64,000 nucleotides of DNA from assembly GCA_029860075.1 (NCBI GenBank), contig JAOUBX010000005.1, positions 1-64,000 of the forward strand, in the 5' to 3' direction. Below the pieces are notes generated by a model. That model was not told the origin of the DNA and did no database searches. It saw only the letters and a program-made list of their open reading frames with translations. Position numbers and translations under genes: made by a program. Of this stretch, positions 34,324 through 43,514 are shown piece by piece. Position 1 is the stretch's first letter; the number at the start of each line of letters is the position of its first letter. The stretch is from Deltaproteobacteria bacterium. Lineage in GTDB: Bacteria; Desulfobacterota; JADFVX01.

Positions 34324-34516
34324 GTTGCTTGTAATAGGCTGGCGCCCAATGTGGTTTATTCTCCGATAAGCTCGGTATGGCCATCCCTGTGCGTGTTTAA
34401 ATGGCAACTGTCCAAGCCCTTTCCTTATAAATTTACGCTTTCAACAAATGAGCTTTGTAACCGTTAACAGGCTATAAAGGCGGGGGGATACCTTTTAGAG
34501 AGATGAAAGAATTATT

Positions 34517-37117
34517 ATGAAAAAATATTTAACTATATTACTGGCGCTAGGCTTGTTTTCCATTACTGCAGAAGACCTTTATGCAAATAATCGACCTGTT
34601 CCCATCATAAGCGACCCGAAAGACGTCTATACGAATAAGATAAAACCGATTTTTGAAAAGAGGTGTGTTGTCTGCCACGCTTGCTATGACTCTCCCTGCA
34701 ACCTGGTACTCACTTCTTACGATGGGCTGACGCGGGGTGGCCATAATTATGACCCCTATGGGACCAATGTAAAAGGCATAGACAAACAACGGCTGGGCAA
34801 AGATGCAAAAACAGTGGCCCAGTGGCGGGCCAATGGATTTCATGAAGTAGTGGACCAAAACCCTGCTTCTTCTGCCAGTGAAAAGATTGAAAAATCACTT
34901 TTGATTAAATTTGTTCAGTTGGGGGCAAAAAACAATAAACCGGGCAATATCTTACAAAGAAAACCGCCGAAAAATAAGGAATGTGTCCGGTCTGCAGAGG
35001 AATTTGACGGCCTTTTTAAGAAATCTTTTTTCAGCTACTTAAATCCCTTCTCTTTGTCAAAAAAAGAGAAAATAAGGAAAAACAGCGCCCTTGGCATGCC
35101 TTTCGGATTGCCGCCCCTTGATGAAAAGCAAATCAGCAGTCTTACTTCCTGGGTAGAAGCCGGTTCTCCGGGACCGACTAAAACAACTGAAGAGGCGGCC
35201 GGTAAGGTCAGCAACCCCGTATACATAAAAATAGCGGAGAGATTTTTAAACAGGGGGCATCTTTTCCCCGGTTCCGATGAAAAGAAAGGCCGCAAATACA
35301 GGTGGACGGCCAAATACCTGTATGAACACCTTTATATGGCCCACCTTCATCATGAGGAGAACCCCGGTGAATTCTTTGAACTGGTGCGCTCCAGTACGAA
35401 AAAGGGACCTATTAAAGAGATCGTAACAGAGTTTTCTTACGATAATCCGGGCCGGGAGTTCTGGTACCGTCTTAAAAAAGTAACTCAAACCATCGTATAT
35501 AAAAACCATATTGTTTATTCGCTTAGCAATGAAAACTTTAAACGCATCAATGAACTTTTTATCGATATTCCCTGGCCCGATGAAGAGTCGGAAGGCGGCG
35601 CGGGTATCCCTGAAGTAAACTGGGATAACCCGAACCCCTTTGTAAACTTTGCGCCAATACCAGCCAAAATCCGTTATCAGTGGCTCATAGAAAATTCAAA
35701 GGTAATGGTGGATCTCTTTACCCGAGGCCCTGTTTGTAACGGTGGAACAGCTACTTACGCAGTGCGTGATTATTTCTGGGTCATGTTTATGGATCCTGAT
35801 TCCGACATTTCTCTCAACATACCAGGATTCTTTAACATGAAAAGTGGTTCCAGGAACAAAAACGGCAAACTTACCATGGCTGAATTATTAATGGTTCCAC
35901 CATTAAATCCCAATGAATATGAGCAACCCTTTTTTTATACAAAAAGGCAATATGAGTATGAAAAATTTCATGCAAAAATGCTTGCTCAGAGCTTTCCTGA
36001 AGGCCTGTCGGAAGCTGACATCTGGAATGGAGAGTATAAAGAGAAATATTATGAGACGTCGAACAATCAAAATGCCCTTTTAACTGTTTATCGCCATGAT
36101 CTTAGCGTCTCCGTCCATTTAGGGCGTATGGGAAATGTGCCTAAAACTGCCTGGGTTCTCGATTATCCGACATTTGAAAGAATTTATTACAACCTTGTTG
36201 CGGGTTTTGATGTTTATGGTTCCCTGCTGCATAAGCTGAGAACACGAATCTATATGGAGCGTCTCAGGCGCGAAGCTGAAGATAATTTTATTGTTTTTCT
36301 GCCTGAGGAAATGAGAATACCCGTCAGGGAAAGCTGGTATAAAAAAGACAAACAAAAACCGGATAAAAAAGAATTTTACCCTTTTGACGTGAAAAGCAAG
36401 GTAGAAAGAAAATATTCAGGGAGAATGCCTGCAATACTTGGCGGCATTCAACCGAAAGACCTGGGAGAAGGAGGATATGAAAAAGCAGGGAGGCAGTTCA
36501 TGCGAAGGATGGTTGACCTGGTATTTTCAAAAGGAACATCAGGTTATCCGGATACCCTCAATGACCATCATTTTGCCGGAACAACCTTCAAGGGAGAGCT
36601 TCCCGAAACTTTTGAAGGGAAAGACCTTAATAGGGGAAGAGACTGGATGGAACTCCTGTCTCTGCTGACGAGGCTTGCCGATGTGAAAAAGCCCTTTGTC
36701 AAATTCTTTAAAGATGTTTCTTATCTTGCCCTCACACAGGAAGAGGGCAAAAAAACAATTTATTTTACCATTATAGCCAATAAATCCCATAAATCGATGA
36801 ACGTTATTTTTGCTGAAAAACAAACGAGAGACCCGGAAAATGACACCCTCCATTTTGTTCCCGATTTAGTCATCAGCTATCCAAACCAGTTTTACGAAGT
36901 CCCTCTGGCTGAATTGCCCAAATTCATCACCATGGTGGAAGCCATGAAAAAGGAGGAAGATTACAAGGCCTTTGAGGAGATTTACGGAATTCAAAAGTCA
37001 AACGAGAAATTCTGGACATACTTCGATGACCTTCAAAAAAATATATGGGACAAATATCCTGTTTTCGGAGGCATTATTGATTTCAACAGGTACGGAACCC
37101 ATAACTTTACTGAATAA
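34517..37117 (+). CDS. cti: Fatty acid cis/trans isomerase (Cti), c-type haem protein
   Basis: An 866-residue periplasmic enzyme that converts cis-unsaturated membrane fatty acids to trans isomers to rigidify the membrane during solvent, heat or osmotic stress. A signal peptide covers about 1-23. The haem c site CVVCH lies at residues 50-54 within the segment that continues ACYDSPCNL, typical of Cti. Long conserved segments such as ASYWGVNPNF-like acyl regions cannot be checked here, but RGPVCNGGTATYAVRDYFWVMF-type sequence near 400 fits the family. Length is slightly above the roughly 770 residues of Pseudomonas Cti. It appears monocistronic. Confidence 0.85.
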   Translation: MKKYLTILLALGLFSITAEDLYANNRPVPIISDPKDVYTNKIKPIFEKRCVVCHACYDSPCNLVLTSYDGLTRGGHNYDPYGTNVKGIDKQRLGKDAKTVAQWRANGFHEVVDQNPASSASEKIEKSLLIKFVQLGAKNNKPGNILQRKPPKNKECVRSAEEFDGLFKKSFFSYLNPFSLSKKEKIRKNSALGMPFGLPPLDEKQISSLTSWVEAGSPGPTKTTEEAAGKVSNPVYIKIAERFLNRGHLFPGSDEKKGRKYRWTAKYLYEHLYMAHLHHEENPGEFFELVRSSTKKGPIKEIVTEFSYDNPGREFWYRLKKVTQTIVYKNHIVYSLSNENFKRINELFIDIPWPDEESEGGAGIPEVNWDNPNPFVNFAPIPAKIRYQWLIENSKVMVDLFTRGPVCNGGTATYAVRDYFWVMFMDPDSDISLNIPGFFNMKSGSRNKNGKLTMAELLMVPPLNPNEYEQPFFYTKRQYEYEKFHAKMLAQSFPEGLSEADIWNGEYKEKYYETSNNQNALLTVYRHDLSVSVHLGRMGNVPKTAWVLDYPTFERIYYNLVAGFDVYGSLLHKLRTRIYMERLRREAEDNFIVFLPEEMRIPVRESWYKKDKQKPDKKEFYPFDVKSKVERKYSGRMPAILGGIQPKDLGEGGYEKAGRQFMRRMVDLVFSKGTSGYPDTLNDHHFAGTTFKGELPETFEGKDLNRGRDWMELLSLLTRLADVKKPFVKFFKDVSYLALTQEEGKKTIYFTIIANKSHKSMNVIFAEKQTRDPENDTLHFVPDLVISYPNQFYEVPLAELPKFITMVEAMKKEEDYKAFEEIYGIQKSNEKFWTYFDDLQKNIWDKYPVFGGIIDFNRYGTHNFTE

Positions 37118-37288
37118 AGTGTTGCCCGCTAAATCAATAAAAAGGCAAAGACTTCAAGGTAACCGATGATGATTAACTATTAGGGGTCATAAAGATAAAG
37201 AAGGGGGTGGCATGACTGAAAAAAAGAGTGAAGGTGAGGCTTGAGGGAAAGGAATTAAAACAGTTGTCATCATTTAAAAGGAGGATTT

Positions 37289-38305
37289 ATGGAAGAAAAG
37301 AGCACATACAATCCCTATGCGCGCTTGAACCTGCGTGATCAGTTATACAGGGAAGCGCGGGCAATGGCTGAATACGCCCTTGCCGACGGAAACAAGGTGC
37401 CGGCTGCTGCTTTAAAAACAATTGAAAGTTTTACCGTTAAAGATGATGCAGGCATTGAAGAGGAGGCGAAAGTCAGAAAAGACATGGAAATCAGTGAGCT
37501 TGTTGTCGCCCACGGAATGCTGGTCAAAATCGTGGAGCCTGCCAAGCCCAGAACCATTCTTCTCCTCGATATGGAGCAAAAGGCGAAGGGATTTTTCAAA
37601 TTTCTGGGACCTGTTTCACTTATTCGGCAGATGATGGGCGCCGCTATTTTATCACTGACCTTCTTCGTTATGTTGGCTATGACTGAAGCTGTCAGTGAAA
37701 AGGGTGGGAACATTATGTCTCAATTCGGTCCCGACCTGCTTTTAAATCTTCTCTTTTACCTTGCCGCTGCAGGACTGGGGGCTTCATTTGCCGGACTTTA
37801 CACAGCAAACTCCTATATTACCAAAGGAACTTTCGACCCCACCTATCATGCTTCCTATTGGATCAGGTTCTTTCTGGGCCTCATTGCCGGCCTGGTGCTT
37901 GCCGTCATGGTTTCTGAAGAGTATTTCAAAATGAATGTAGGTGGTGACGTGGACTTTTTGGAAAAAGGCATCGTCAGACCGCTTCTTGCCATGCTTGGCG
38001 GTTTTTCAGCAGATCTGACCTATACTATTTTAAGCCGTTTGGTTGAAACCTTCCAGTCGCTCTTTATGGGGAGCGCCAAGAACCAGATTACGGCCAAAGA
38101 ACAGGAACTAAAGGCAAACCTTGCAGAAGTTCAAAGCCAGCAGCAGGTCAGTATGGCCTCCAACCTGGTCAATCTCCAGCAGGCCATCGGCGTCGGCGCC
38201 AAAGCCGAGGATGTAAAGAAAAAAATCAATGACATGATAGTAGACGTCATGCCCGGCGCAATGATGGAGTCAGAGGATTCACTGGAGGACGCCGGCAAAG
38301 TGTAG
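37289..38305 (+). CDS. Four-helix membrane protein of unknown function
   Basis: A 338-residue protein with a charged soluble N-terminus (about 1-110), about four membrane helices (about 115-245) and a C-terminal coiled-coil-like tail (KEQELKANLAEVQSQQQV). The last helix pair, LLAMLGGFSADLTYTILSRLVETFQSLF, resembles in pattern the C-terminal part of the 40521 protein (LAGGSESINRLMKVY), hinting at a shared fold. I do not recognise a named family. An SD (AAGGAGG) precedes the ATG. It opens the cassette that contains the SIR2-like and ion-channel genes. Confidence 0.65.
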   Translation: MEEKSTYNPYARLNLRDQLYREARAMAEYALADGNKVPAAALKTIESFTVKDDAGIEEEAKVRKDMEISELVVAHGMLVKIVEPAKPRTILLLDMEQKAKGFFKFLGPVSLIRQMMGAAILSLTFFVMLAMTEAVSEKGGNIMSQFGPDLLLNLLFYLAAAGLGASFAGLYTANSYITKGTFDPTYHASYWIRFFLGLIAGLVLAVMVSEEYFKMNVGGDVDFLEKGIVRPLLAMLGGFSADLTYTILSRLVETFQSLFMGSAKNQITAKEQELKANLAEVQSQQQVSMASNLVNLQQAIGVGAKAEDVKKKINDMIVDVMPGAMMESEDSLEDAGKV

Positions 38306-38501
38306 GGTGCAGCTTGTCTGGTTTTGGATAGTAATCATTGGAAGTTAAGGACTGCACTGTAAAAAAAATAAAGGTCAGGAGGCATTCACCGCTCTTTAAG
38401 GCTGGAGATAGCTCTTTCAAGTCAATTACCCCCTTGCAATCCATGTGGAGTGCGCCGCCAGGGATTCAAATAAATATAACTTCAAAAAGAGGAGGTTCAC
38501 G

Positions 38502-38942
38502 ATGAAAACAGGGTATAAAATTTTATCGATAAATGTATTGGCGGCGCTATTTTTAGTGCTCTTAAACGGATGTACTGTTAAGTATGTTGCAGAATATGAC
38601 GCCGGTATTAAGGAAGAGATTGTAGAAATTGCCAAAAAGGTAGATATATTTTGGGGGGAATTGCTCGATAGGGACGGTGATGACAGGAAATATTCCAGCT
38701 TCAAAAGCGCATACAACGAAATCGAGGCCGATATTAGAGGACTCGTTATGAAGAATGAAATTCGTCCTTTAAACAAGGCGTCGACAAAACAGGTAAGGAT
38801 TGCGCTGGACTTATGGGTGGAAGACAGGGAATTGCATAAAAAGAAGGATGGATTTTCTGACTTTCAGGCCAAAAGGCACAGGAAGCAGTTTAACAGGGTA
38901 TTTACGGCTATGGCTATAGGGGAGGATCTTAAAAAGCAATAA
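38502..38942 (+). CDS. Small lipoprotein of unknown function
   Basis: A 146-residue predicted lipoprotein with lipobox LNGC near residue 24 and a helical, charged mature domain (YDAGIKEEIVEIAKKVDIFWGELL). ATG 38502 is chosen because GAGGAGG lies shortly before it, while the upstream in-frame codons have no SD and would hide the signal peptide. It is 20 bases from the next small gene. It may be an outer- or inner-membrane partner of the surrounding membrane proteins. Confidence 0.7.
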   Translation: MKTGYKILSINVLAALFLVLLNGCTVKYVAEYDAGIKEEIVEIAKKVDIFWGELLDRDGDDRKYSSFKSAYNEIEADIRGLVMKNEIRPLNKASTKQVRIALDLWVEDRELHKKKDGFSDFQAKRHRKQFNRVFTAMAIGEDLKKQ

Positions 38943-38962
38943 ACACTTTATCTGCGGAGGGA

Positions 38963-39280
38963 ATGATGGGATTTAATGTTGAAGATGTTTTGGAGCAAAT
39001 GGCTGATGCCGCGAATAGTGAAGTCGTCGATAGTATCGGTGATATAAAGGCGTTTACAAAAGAAGTGCTCAAGAGGAAAGAAGAATCCTTAAAGGAACTG
39101 GCTCTGGCAAGGGCCGCTGATGAAATCGACGATGAAATTTTCAACATGGAAATAGAGCGGGAAAAGAAGGTTGTCGAAGCGGAGCTTTTAACAATGCAAA
39201 TAATGACAAAAGCATTTGCCCAGAAAGCAGTTAATGCTGCCCTTAATATATTTGCCGCTTCCGTTAGAGCGGCGCTGTGA
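38963..39280 (+). CDS. Small helical protein of unknown function
   Basis: A 105-residue, almost entirely helical and charged protein (KEVLKRKEESLKELALARAADEIDDEI) with a hydrophobic C-terminal helix (AVNAALNIFAASVRAAL). It resembles assembly or tape-like helical proteins in composition only. GGAGGG precedes two adjacent ATG codons (38963 and 38966). It is placed between the lipoprotein and the SIR2-like gene with short gaps, consistent with one operon. Confidence 0.6.
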   Translation: MMGFNVEDVLEQMADAANSEVVDSIGDIKAFTKEVLKRKEESLKELALARAADEIDDEIFNMEIEREKKVVEAELLTMQIMTKAFAQKAVNAALNIFAASVRAAL

Positions 39281-39323
39281 GGAGTGATTAGAAAATTTTC
39301 ATCACTGATCAAAGAACCGGATT

Positions 39324-40484
39324 ATGGAAGAAGAAATAGCGCGTCTTAAAAAAGCATTTACTAAAAATAATCTTTCCCTCTATCTTGGCGCCGGCCTTTC
39401 GGCAGGCAATGGATTGCCTACCTGGGAAAAACTGGTTTTATCCATGTATTATTCGGCCACCAGTGAGCAATCGCTGGGAGGCTGGCGGCCTTTTTCGAAT
39501 TATTTGTATGCAATTGCTGAATGGCATCTGGACCGCAACCATGAACCTCTGGAGATAACGGCAAGAAAGCTTCGCAAATATTATTCTGATAAAGCGAACG
39601 GGCAGGATGAATTTCTAAAAAGTATTCGTGAAACTTTGTATGGCGGCTTTTTATATGCCGATGGGACACGGCAGGATATACATGCTGATGCTCTCAGGTC
39701 CGGCAATCAAACGCTCGACGCTGTTGCAACTCTCTGTGAAAAGAGTTCGCCCGGAGCGAAGGGTGTTAAATCGGTCATTACCTATAATTACGACAATTTA
39801 TTGGAAATTGCCCTTAAAGACTATGCTTTCCATTCTATTTTCAATGCAATAGACTTCGATTCGGGCAAATTGCCCGTCTACCATGTTCATGGTCTTGTGC
39901 CCCTCGATGACAGTCCGGGGTCCGATCCTGAAGAGATCGTTTTTACGGAAGACCAGTATCATTTGTCGGCCCGCGATTCCTATTCATGGGCAAATCTCGT
40001 GCAAATCCAGGCTATGTCCGGTTCAGTGGGTCTCATGATAGGACTCTCTTTATCAGACAGAAATATGAGGCGGCTCCTCGATGCCATTACCAATGCGCCT
40101 ATTGATTCAGAGAATTATGCATTGCTTCAAAAGAAAAAGTTTGAACCTCCCCCTCCTGAAGAACTTGAGAAGATTCATGAAAATGCAAAAAAGTATTTTG
40201 ATAAATTTGAAAGAAGCGGCCTTAAAAGTGACGGAAATATGCTGGATACGGTCTTCACACTTAAGCCGGGGAGAAAATCTGAAGAGCCCGACCTGAACTT
40301 CGGTGCACTCGGTATTAAAGGACCTCGTTACATGTATGAAATTATCAAGATTCTTGGACAGGTAGAAAGGCTTGATGAGGAACTGCAAACCTATGTGTTG
40401 GAACAATTGGGGATCAGGCCCATCTGGTATGAAGAGCATCATGAGATACCTGGGATTTTGAAGCAGATTTATGAAACTGCCTAA
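39324..40484 (+). CDS. SIR2-like domain protein
   Basis: A 386-residue protein with a SIR2-like NAD-binding fold. Visible motifs are SLYLGAGLSAGNGLPTWEKL (about 17-36), TYNYDNLLE, VYHVHGLVP with the putative catalytic His, and GLMIGLSLSDRNMRRLL. These match the SIR2_2 family common in bacterial defence proteins, where the domain cleaves NAD+ as an abortive-infection effector. A C-terminal segment of about 130 residues after the fold has no recognised domain. It is flanked by membrane-protein genes, so a membrane-sensor or membrane-effector pairing is plausible. True deacylase activity is less likely because no zinc-binding Cys set is visible. Confidence 0.8.
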   Translation: MEEEIARLKKAFTKNNLSLYLGAGLSAGNGLPTWEKLVLSMYYSATSEQSLGGWRPFSNYLYAIAEWHLDRNHEPLEITARKLRKYYSDKANGQDEFLKSIRETLYGGFLYADGTRQDIHADALRSGNQTLDAVATLCEKSSPGAKGVKSVITYNYDNLLEIALKDYAFHSIFNAIDFDSGKLPVYHVHGLVPLDDSPGSDPEEIVFTEDQYHLSARDSYSWANLVQIQAMSGSVGLMIGLSLSDRNMRRLLDAITNAPIDSENYALLQKKKFEPPPPEELEKIHENAKKYFDKFERSGLKSDGNMLDTVFTLKPGRKSEEPDLNFGALGIKGPRYMYEIIKILGQVERLDEELQTYVLEQLGIRPIWYEEHHEIPGILKQIYETA

Positions 40485-40520
40485 GAAATAAAAGATAAAG
40501 CAATTATAGGAGAAACTGTC

Positions 40521-41210
40521 ATGGATCATTTAGCCGACAAAATAAATCCGGTCAAACAAACTAATATTCGGGCTATCGGCCTGATTGTTCTTATTGCAAT
40601 CCTGATCATTGCTTATGTTCTCAGGCCTTGCGTTCTTGGATTCAAAGCGGCAGACCAGATAAATTTGCCCACCATGTTCGGCTCTCTTATATTAATTGCT
40701 CTTTTTGTTGAACGATCCATAGAGATGTTTCTTTCCGTCTGGCGCAGCCAGGGTGCGGACAACCTTGACCGTATGATTGAAAAGAGCCGCAGGGATGTTG
40801 AACTTAAGCAAAAGGAATTGGAAAAACTTCCTGATAATGTTAGCAATAGTAAAGGGGAAGAAGCGAATAATAACTTATCTGCGGCAAGAGAGTCCCTCGA
40901 TAATGTGGAGGATAAGAGAGTAGCATACCGTGTTGATTCAAGGTTTATCGCACTGTGGGCAGGACTTTTGATCGGCATCTTTGTTTCTCTGGTTGGCGTT
41001 CGCGTACTGGGCAATATAGTGGAGTTTAAATGTGAGAAAGACTTTCAAGAGGGACTTTTCACTGTCGTCGATATACTCTTAACGGGTTCAATGCTGGCAG
41101 GTGGCTCGGAATCCATAAACAGGTTGATGAAGGTGTATAACAATGTAATGTCTGCTACATCTGAAAGAGCAAAGGGTAAAGGGCAAAAGGATCAAGACGA
41201 ATCTCAGTGA
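40521..41210 (+). CDS. Membrane protein with cytoplasmic coiled coil, unknown function
   Basis: A 229-residue protein with two N-terminal helices (about 17-35 and 48-70), a long charged coiled-coil segment (about 75-130, KSRRDVELKQKELEKLPDNV), then two further helices (about 140-162 and 172-195) and a basic tail. I do not recognise the family. The C-terminal part echoes the 37289 protein. GGAG precedes the ATG. It follows the SIR2-like gene by 36 bases, so a functional pairing is likely. Confidence 0.65.
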   Translation: MDHLADKINPVKQTNIRAIGLIVLIAILIIAYVLRPCVLGFKAADQINLPTMFGSLILIALFVERSIEMFLSVWRSQGADNLDRMIEKSRRDVELKQKELEKLPDNVSNSKGEEANNNLSAARESLDNVEDKRVAYRVDSRFIALWAGLLIGIFVSLVGVRVLGNIVEFKCEKDFQEGLFTVVDILLTGSMLAGGSESINRLMKVYNNVMSATSERAKGKGQKDQDESQ

Positions 41211-41374
41211 GTTTATACTTTCGCCCGGCTTATCTTATGAAGTTGAATCGGCTTTAAAAAGGGCTGACTATTGTAAACCCTGAATATGTATCGAACCTCT
41301 GCGCCTATGATTCTGCATGCCTGTGCCATTTATCCCTGCCCCTGCCTGCATAATGAAAAAATGGAGTTTAATTA

Positions 41375-43483
41375 ATGATTTCTAAAGCGGCAAGGTTGGC
41401 AGGGGAAAGCTTATGGCTTATTTGTATAAGTTTTTTTCTGCTCACTTCCTTTCTTGTATATAAACATGTGGCTTTTAAAAAGTCTGTTTACCAGTCGGCC
41501 AGGGAGGAACTGGTCCAGCTGACTTCCGAAGCGGCAAAAGAGATTGACAAGATTCTTATGGAGACCATGGAGTCTGCTGCTGCTCTGGCAGAGGGACTCA
41601 GCAGCGGTAAAATAAGCAGGGAAAATATGCATGAGCACCTGAAAGAGATGCTGCTTGAGAATCCCAATTTTTATGGTGGAACCATTACCTTCAGGCCCTA
41701 TGGTTACGATTCCCGAAGAAAACTCTATTCAGCCTACTATTCAAAGTCGGGCAACAGTGACACTCTTGAATATGTCCAGCTTGATGAGCTTTATGATTAT
41801 ACGAAATCTGACTATGATTGGTATGTAGAGCCCATGCTTAAAGGGAATCGCTGGGGGGAGCCCTATTGGGATGAAGCGGGTAAGACTTATATGACAACCT
41901 TCTCTGCGCTCTTTTATGCGGAAAATTCTGAAGGAGATGAAAAAATACCGAAGGGGCTTGTTACCATTGATATCTCCATGAGCCGTATGAGAAACATTAT
42001 TGAGTCTTTAGATATCGGCCCAAGCGGTTTCGGCGCATTGACGACGCGGGAGGGGAATTACCTCTATCATCCCAATTATAATTATGTACTGGAACATAAG
42101 AACCTCATTGATATTGCCGGTGAGAAAAATGATGATGACCGGTTGATGCTGGCTAAAAAAGCCGCCCTGCGAGAAAGTGGGGTAATCGATCATGTTAGTA
42201 CGACAACGGGTCAGCTGTCATGGCTTATCTTTGAACCTGTTCCCCTTTCGGGCTGGTCCTTGCAAAATACCTTCATCAGGGATGACGTACAGGTCGACGT
42301 CGATGCCCTTAGAAAGCAGGTCATATGGATCATACTGTCTGCTATAGCTTTTTTATCTTCGCTGGCAGCGGTTATTCTCAAGGTGCAGCCTGGTAATCCC
42401 TTAAAGGCCTGGGCTCTGTCCCTGTTTGTTTCCCTTTTATTTGTTATTGGTATTGCCGCCATCTGGAAACTGGCGCTTACCTACAATGCGCTTGATAACG
42501 GTTCCGGCAAAAAGATAACCCATAAAAGCGCGCTTGGAACAATAGTAAAAAAATATGACAAACTTATGGAGAAGAAAAAGCTCTCTCCTCCCACCTATAT
42601 TCCCACCGGTATTTTTATCGATGCCATCAAACCGGGCAGCGCCAATGACGTGACAGTGACAGGCCGCATATGGCAGAAATATCCTGCTTCTTTTCCCGGC
42701 CATATGGTGAAAAAATATCATATCGGCCGTGCCAAAAATATTAAAATCACTAAAACGGATATTCACAAAGTGGGAGATGAGGAGATTGTCCACTCCCAGT
42801 TCCAGGCTGATCTGCGTACACAACTCGATTATTCACGCTATCCTCTTGAGGTAGAGCACATCGGTATACAGATTTTACCATGGGAGACGGACCAGAACCT
42901 TTTTCTCGTCCCCGACCTGGATGCCTATAAATTGTTGGCGGCATCATTATTGCCGGGCCTTGACAAGGAGGTATTTATTCCCGGCTGGGAGTTGACGGAT
43001 ACCTTTTTTATGTTGAAGAAAACGCCTGTTAATACCAACTTCGGCATAAAACAGAACTTTGACCAGGATGATTTTCCTGCGCTTTATTATGAAATCGGAA
43101 TGAAGCGGGTTTTTGTTGACGCCTTTATTTCAAACCTTACGCCCCTTATCGTTGTTACTATTATTCTTTTTTCCGTTACCTTGCTGCCCGGCAGTATAGA
43201 TATAAGCCGGGTGCTGAGCATCTGCGTCTCCGTTTTCTTCGTCGTTGTTTTTTCCCACCTGGCTATTCGTAAAAATATTTCCATTGGCGAGATATTTTAC
43301 CTTGAGTATTTCTTCTTTGTTATCTATGGCATCATATTGCTGGCGCCTATGAATGCCTTCAGGGTAGCCCTCAATATAGAAAGCAGGTTCTTCGAATATG
43401 AAAATGGCCTTCTTTACAAGGTCGCCTATTGGCCAAGCATATTGGGCGTTTTTTTCGGTATTACGACATGGAAATTTTATTAA
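41375..43483 (+). CDS. dCache sensor fused to pLGIC-like channel domain
   Basis: A 702-residue membrane protein. One helix (12-30) precedes an extracytoplasmic dCache_1 domain (about 40-300) with the classic YDWYVEP, GEPYWDE and TYMTTFSALF pattern and a second GALTTREGNYLYHP half. Two helices follow (316-335, 345-367). Residues about 405-575 resemble a pentameric ligand-gated channel ligand-binding domain: IFIDAI, a LDYSRYPLEVEHIGIQILP segment placed as the Pro-loop, then YYEIGMKRVFVDAFISNLTP leading into a first channel helix. Four helices end the protein. It is 31 bases from a second pLGIC homologue. The M2 pore helix is less canonical than in the neighbour, so channel activity is an inference. 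Confidence 0.72.
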   Translation: MISKAARLAGESLWLICISFFLLTSFLVYKHVAFKKSVYQSAREELVQLTSEAAKEIDKILMETMESAAALAEGLSSGKISRENMHEHLKEMLLENPNFYGGTITFRPYGYDSRRKLYSAYYSKSGNSDTLEYVQLDELYDYTKSDYDWYVEPMLKGNRWGEPYWDEAGKTYMTTFSALFYAENSEGDEKIPKGLVTIDISMSRMRNIIESLDIGPSGFGALTTREGNYLYHPNYNYVLEHKNLIDIAGEKNDDDRLMLAKKAALRESGVIDHVSTTTGQLSWLIFEPVPLSGWSLQNTFIRDDVQVDVDALRKQVIWIILSAIAFLSSLAAVILKVQPGNPLKAWALSLFVSLLFVIGIAAIWKLALTYNALDNGSGKKITHKSALGTIVKKYDKLMEKKKLSPPTYIPTGIFIDAIKPGSANDVTVTGRIWQKYPASFPGHMVKKYHIGRAKNIKITKTDIHKVGDEEIVHSQFQADLRTQLDYSRYPLEVEHIGIQILPWETDQNLFLVPDLDAYKLLAASLLPGLDKEVFIPGWELTDTFFMLKKTPVNTNFGIKQNFDQDDFPALYYEIGMKRVFVDAFISNLTPLIVVTIILFSVTLLPGSIDISRVLSICVSVFFVVVFSHLAIRKNISIGEIFYLEYFFFVIYGIILLAPMNAFRVALNIESRFFEYENGLLYKVAYWPSILGVFFGITTWKFY

Positions 43484-43514
43484 TAAATTTTAAAGCGGGA
43501 ATGGGCAGATAAAA

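Noticed and set aside
39324-40484. Classical sirtuin deacylase
   Set aside because: The motifs fit the SIR2_2-type NAD-binding domain, and no zinc-binding cysteine set of protein deacylases is present.
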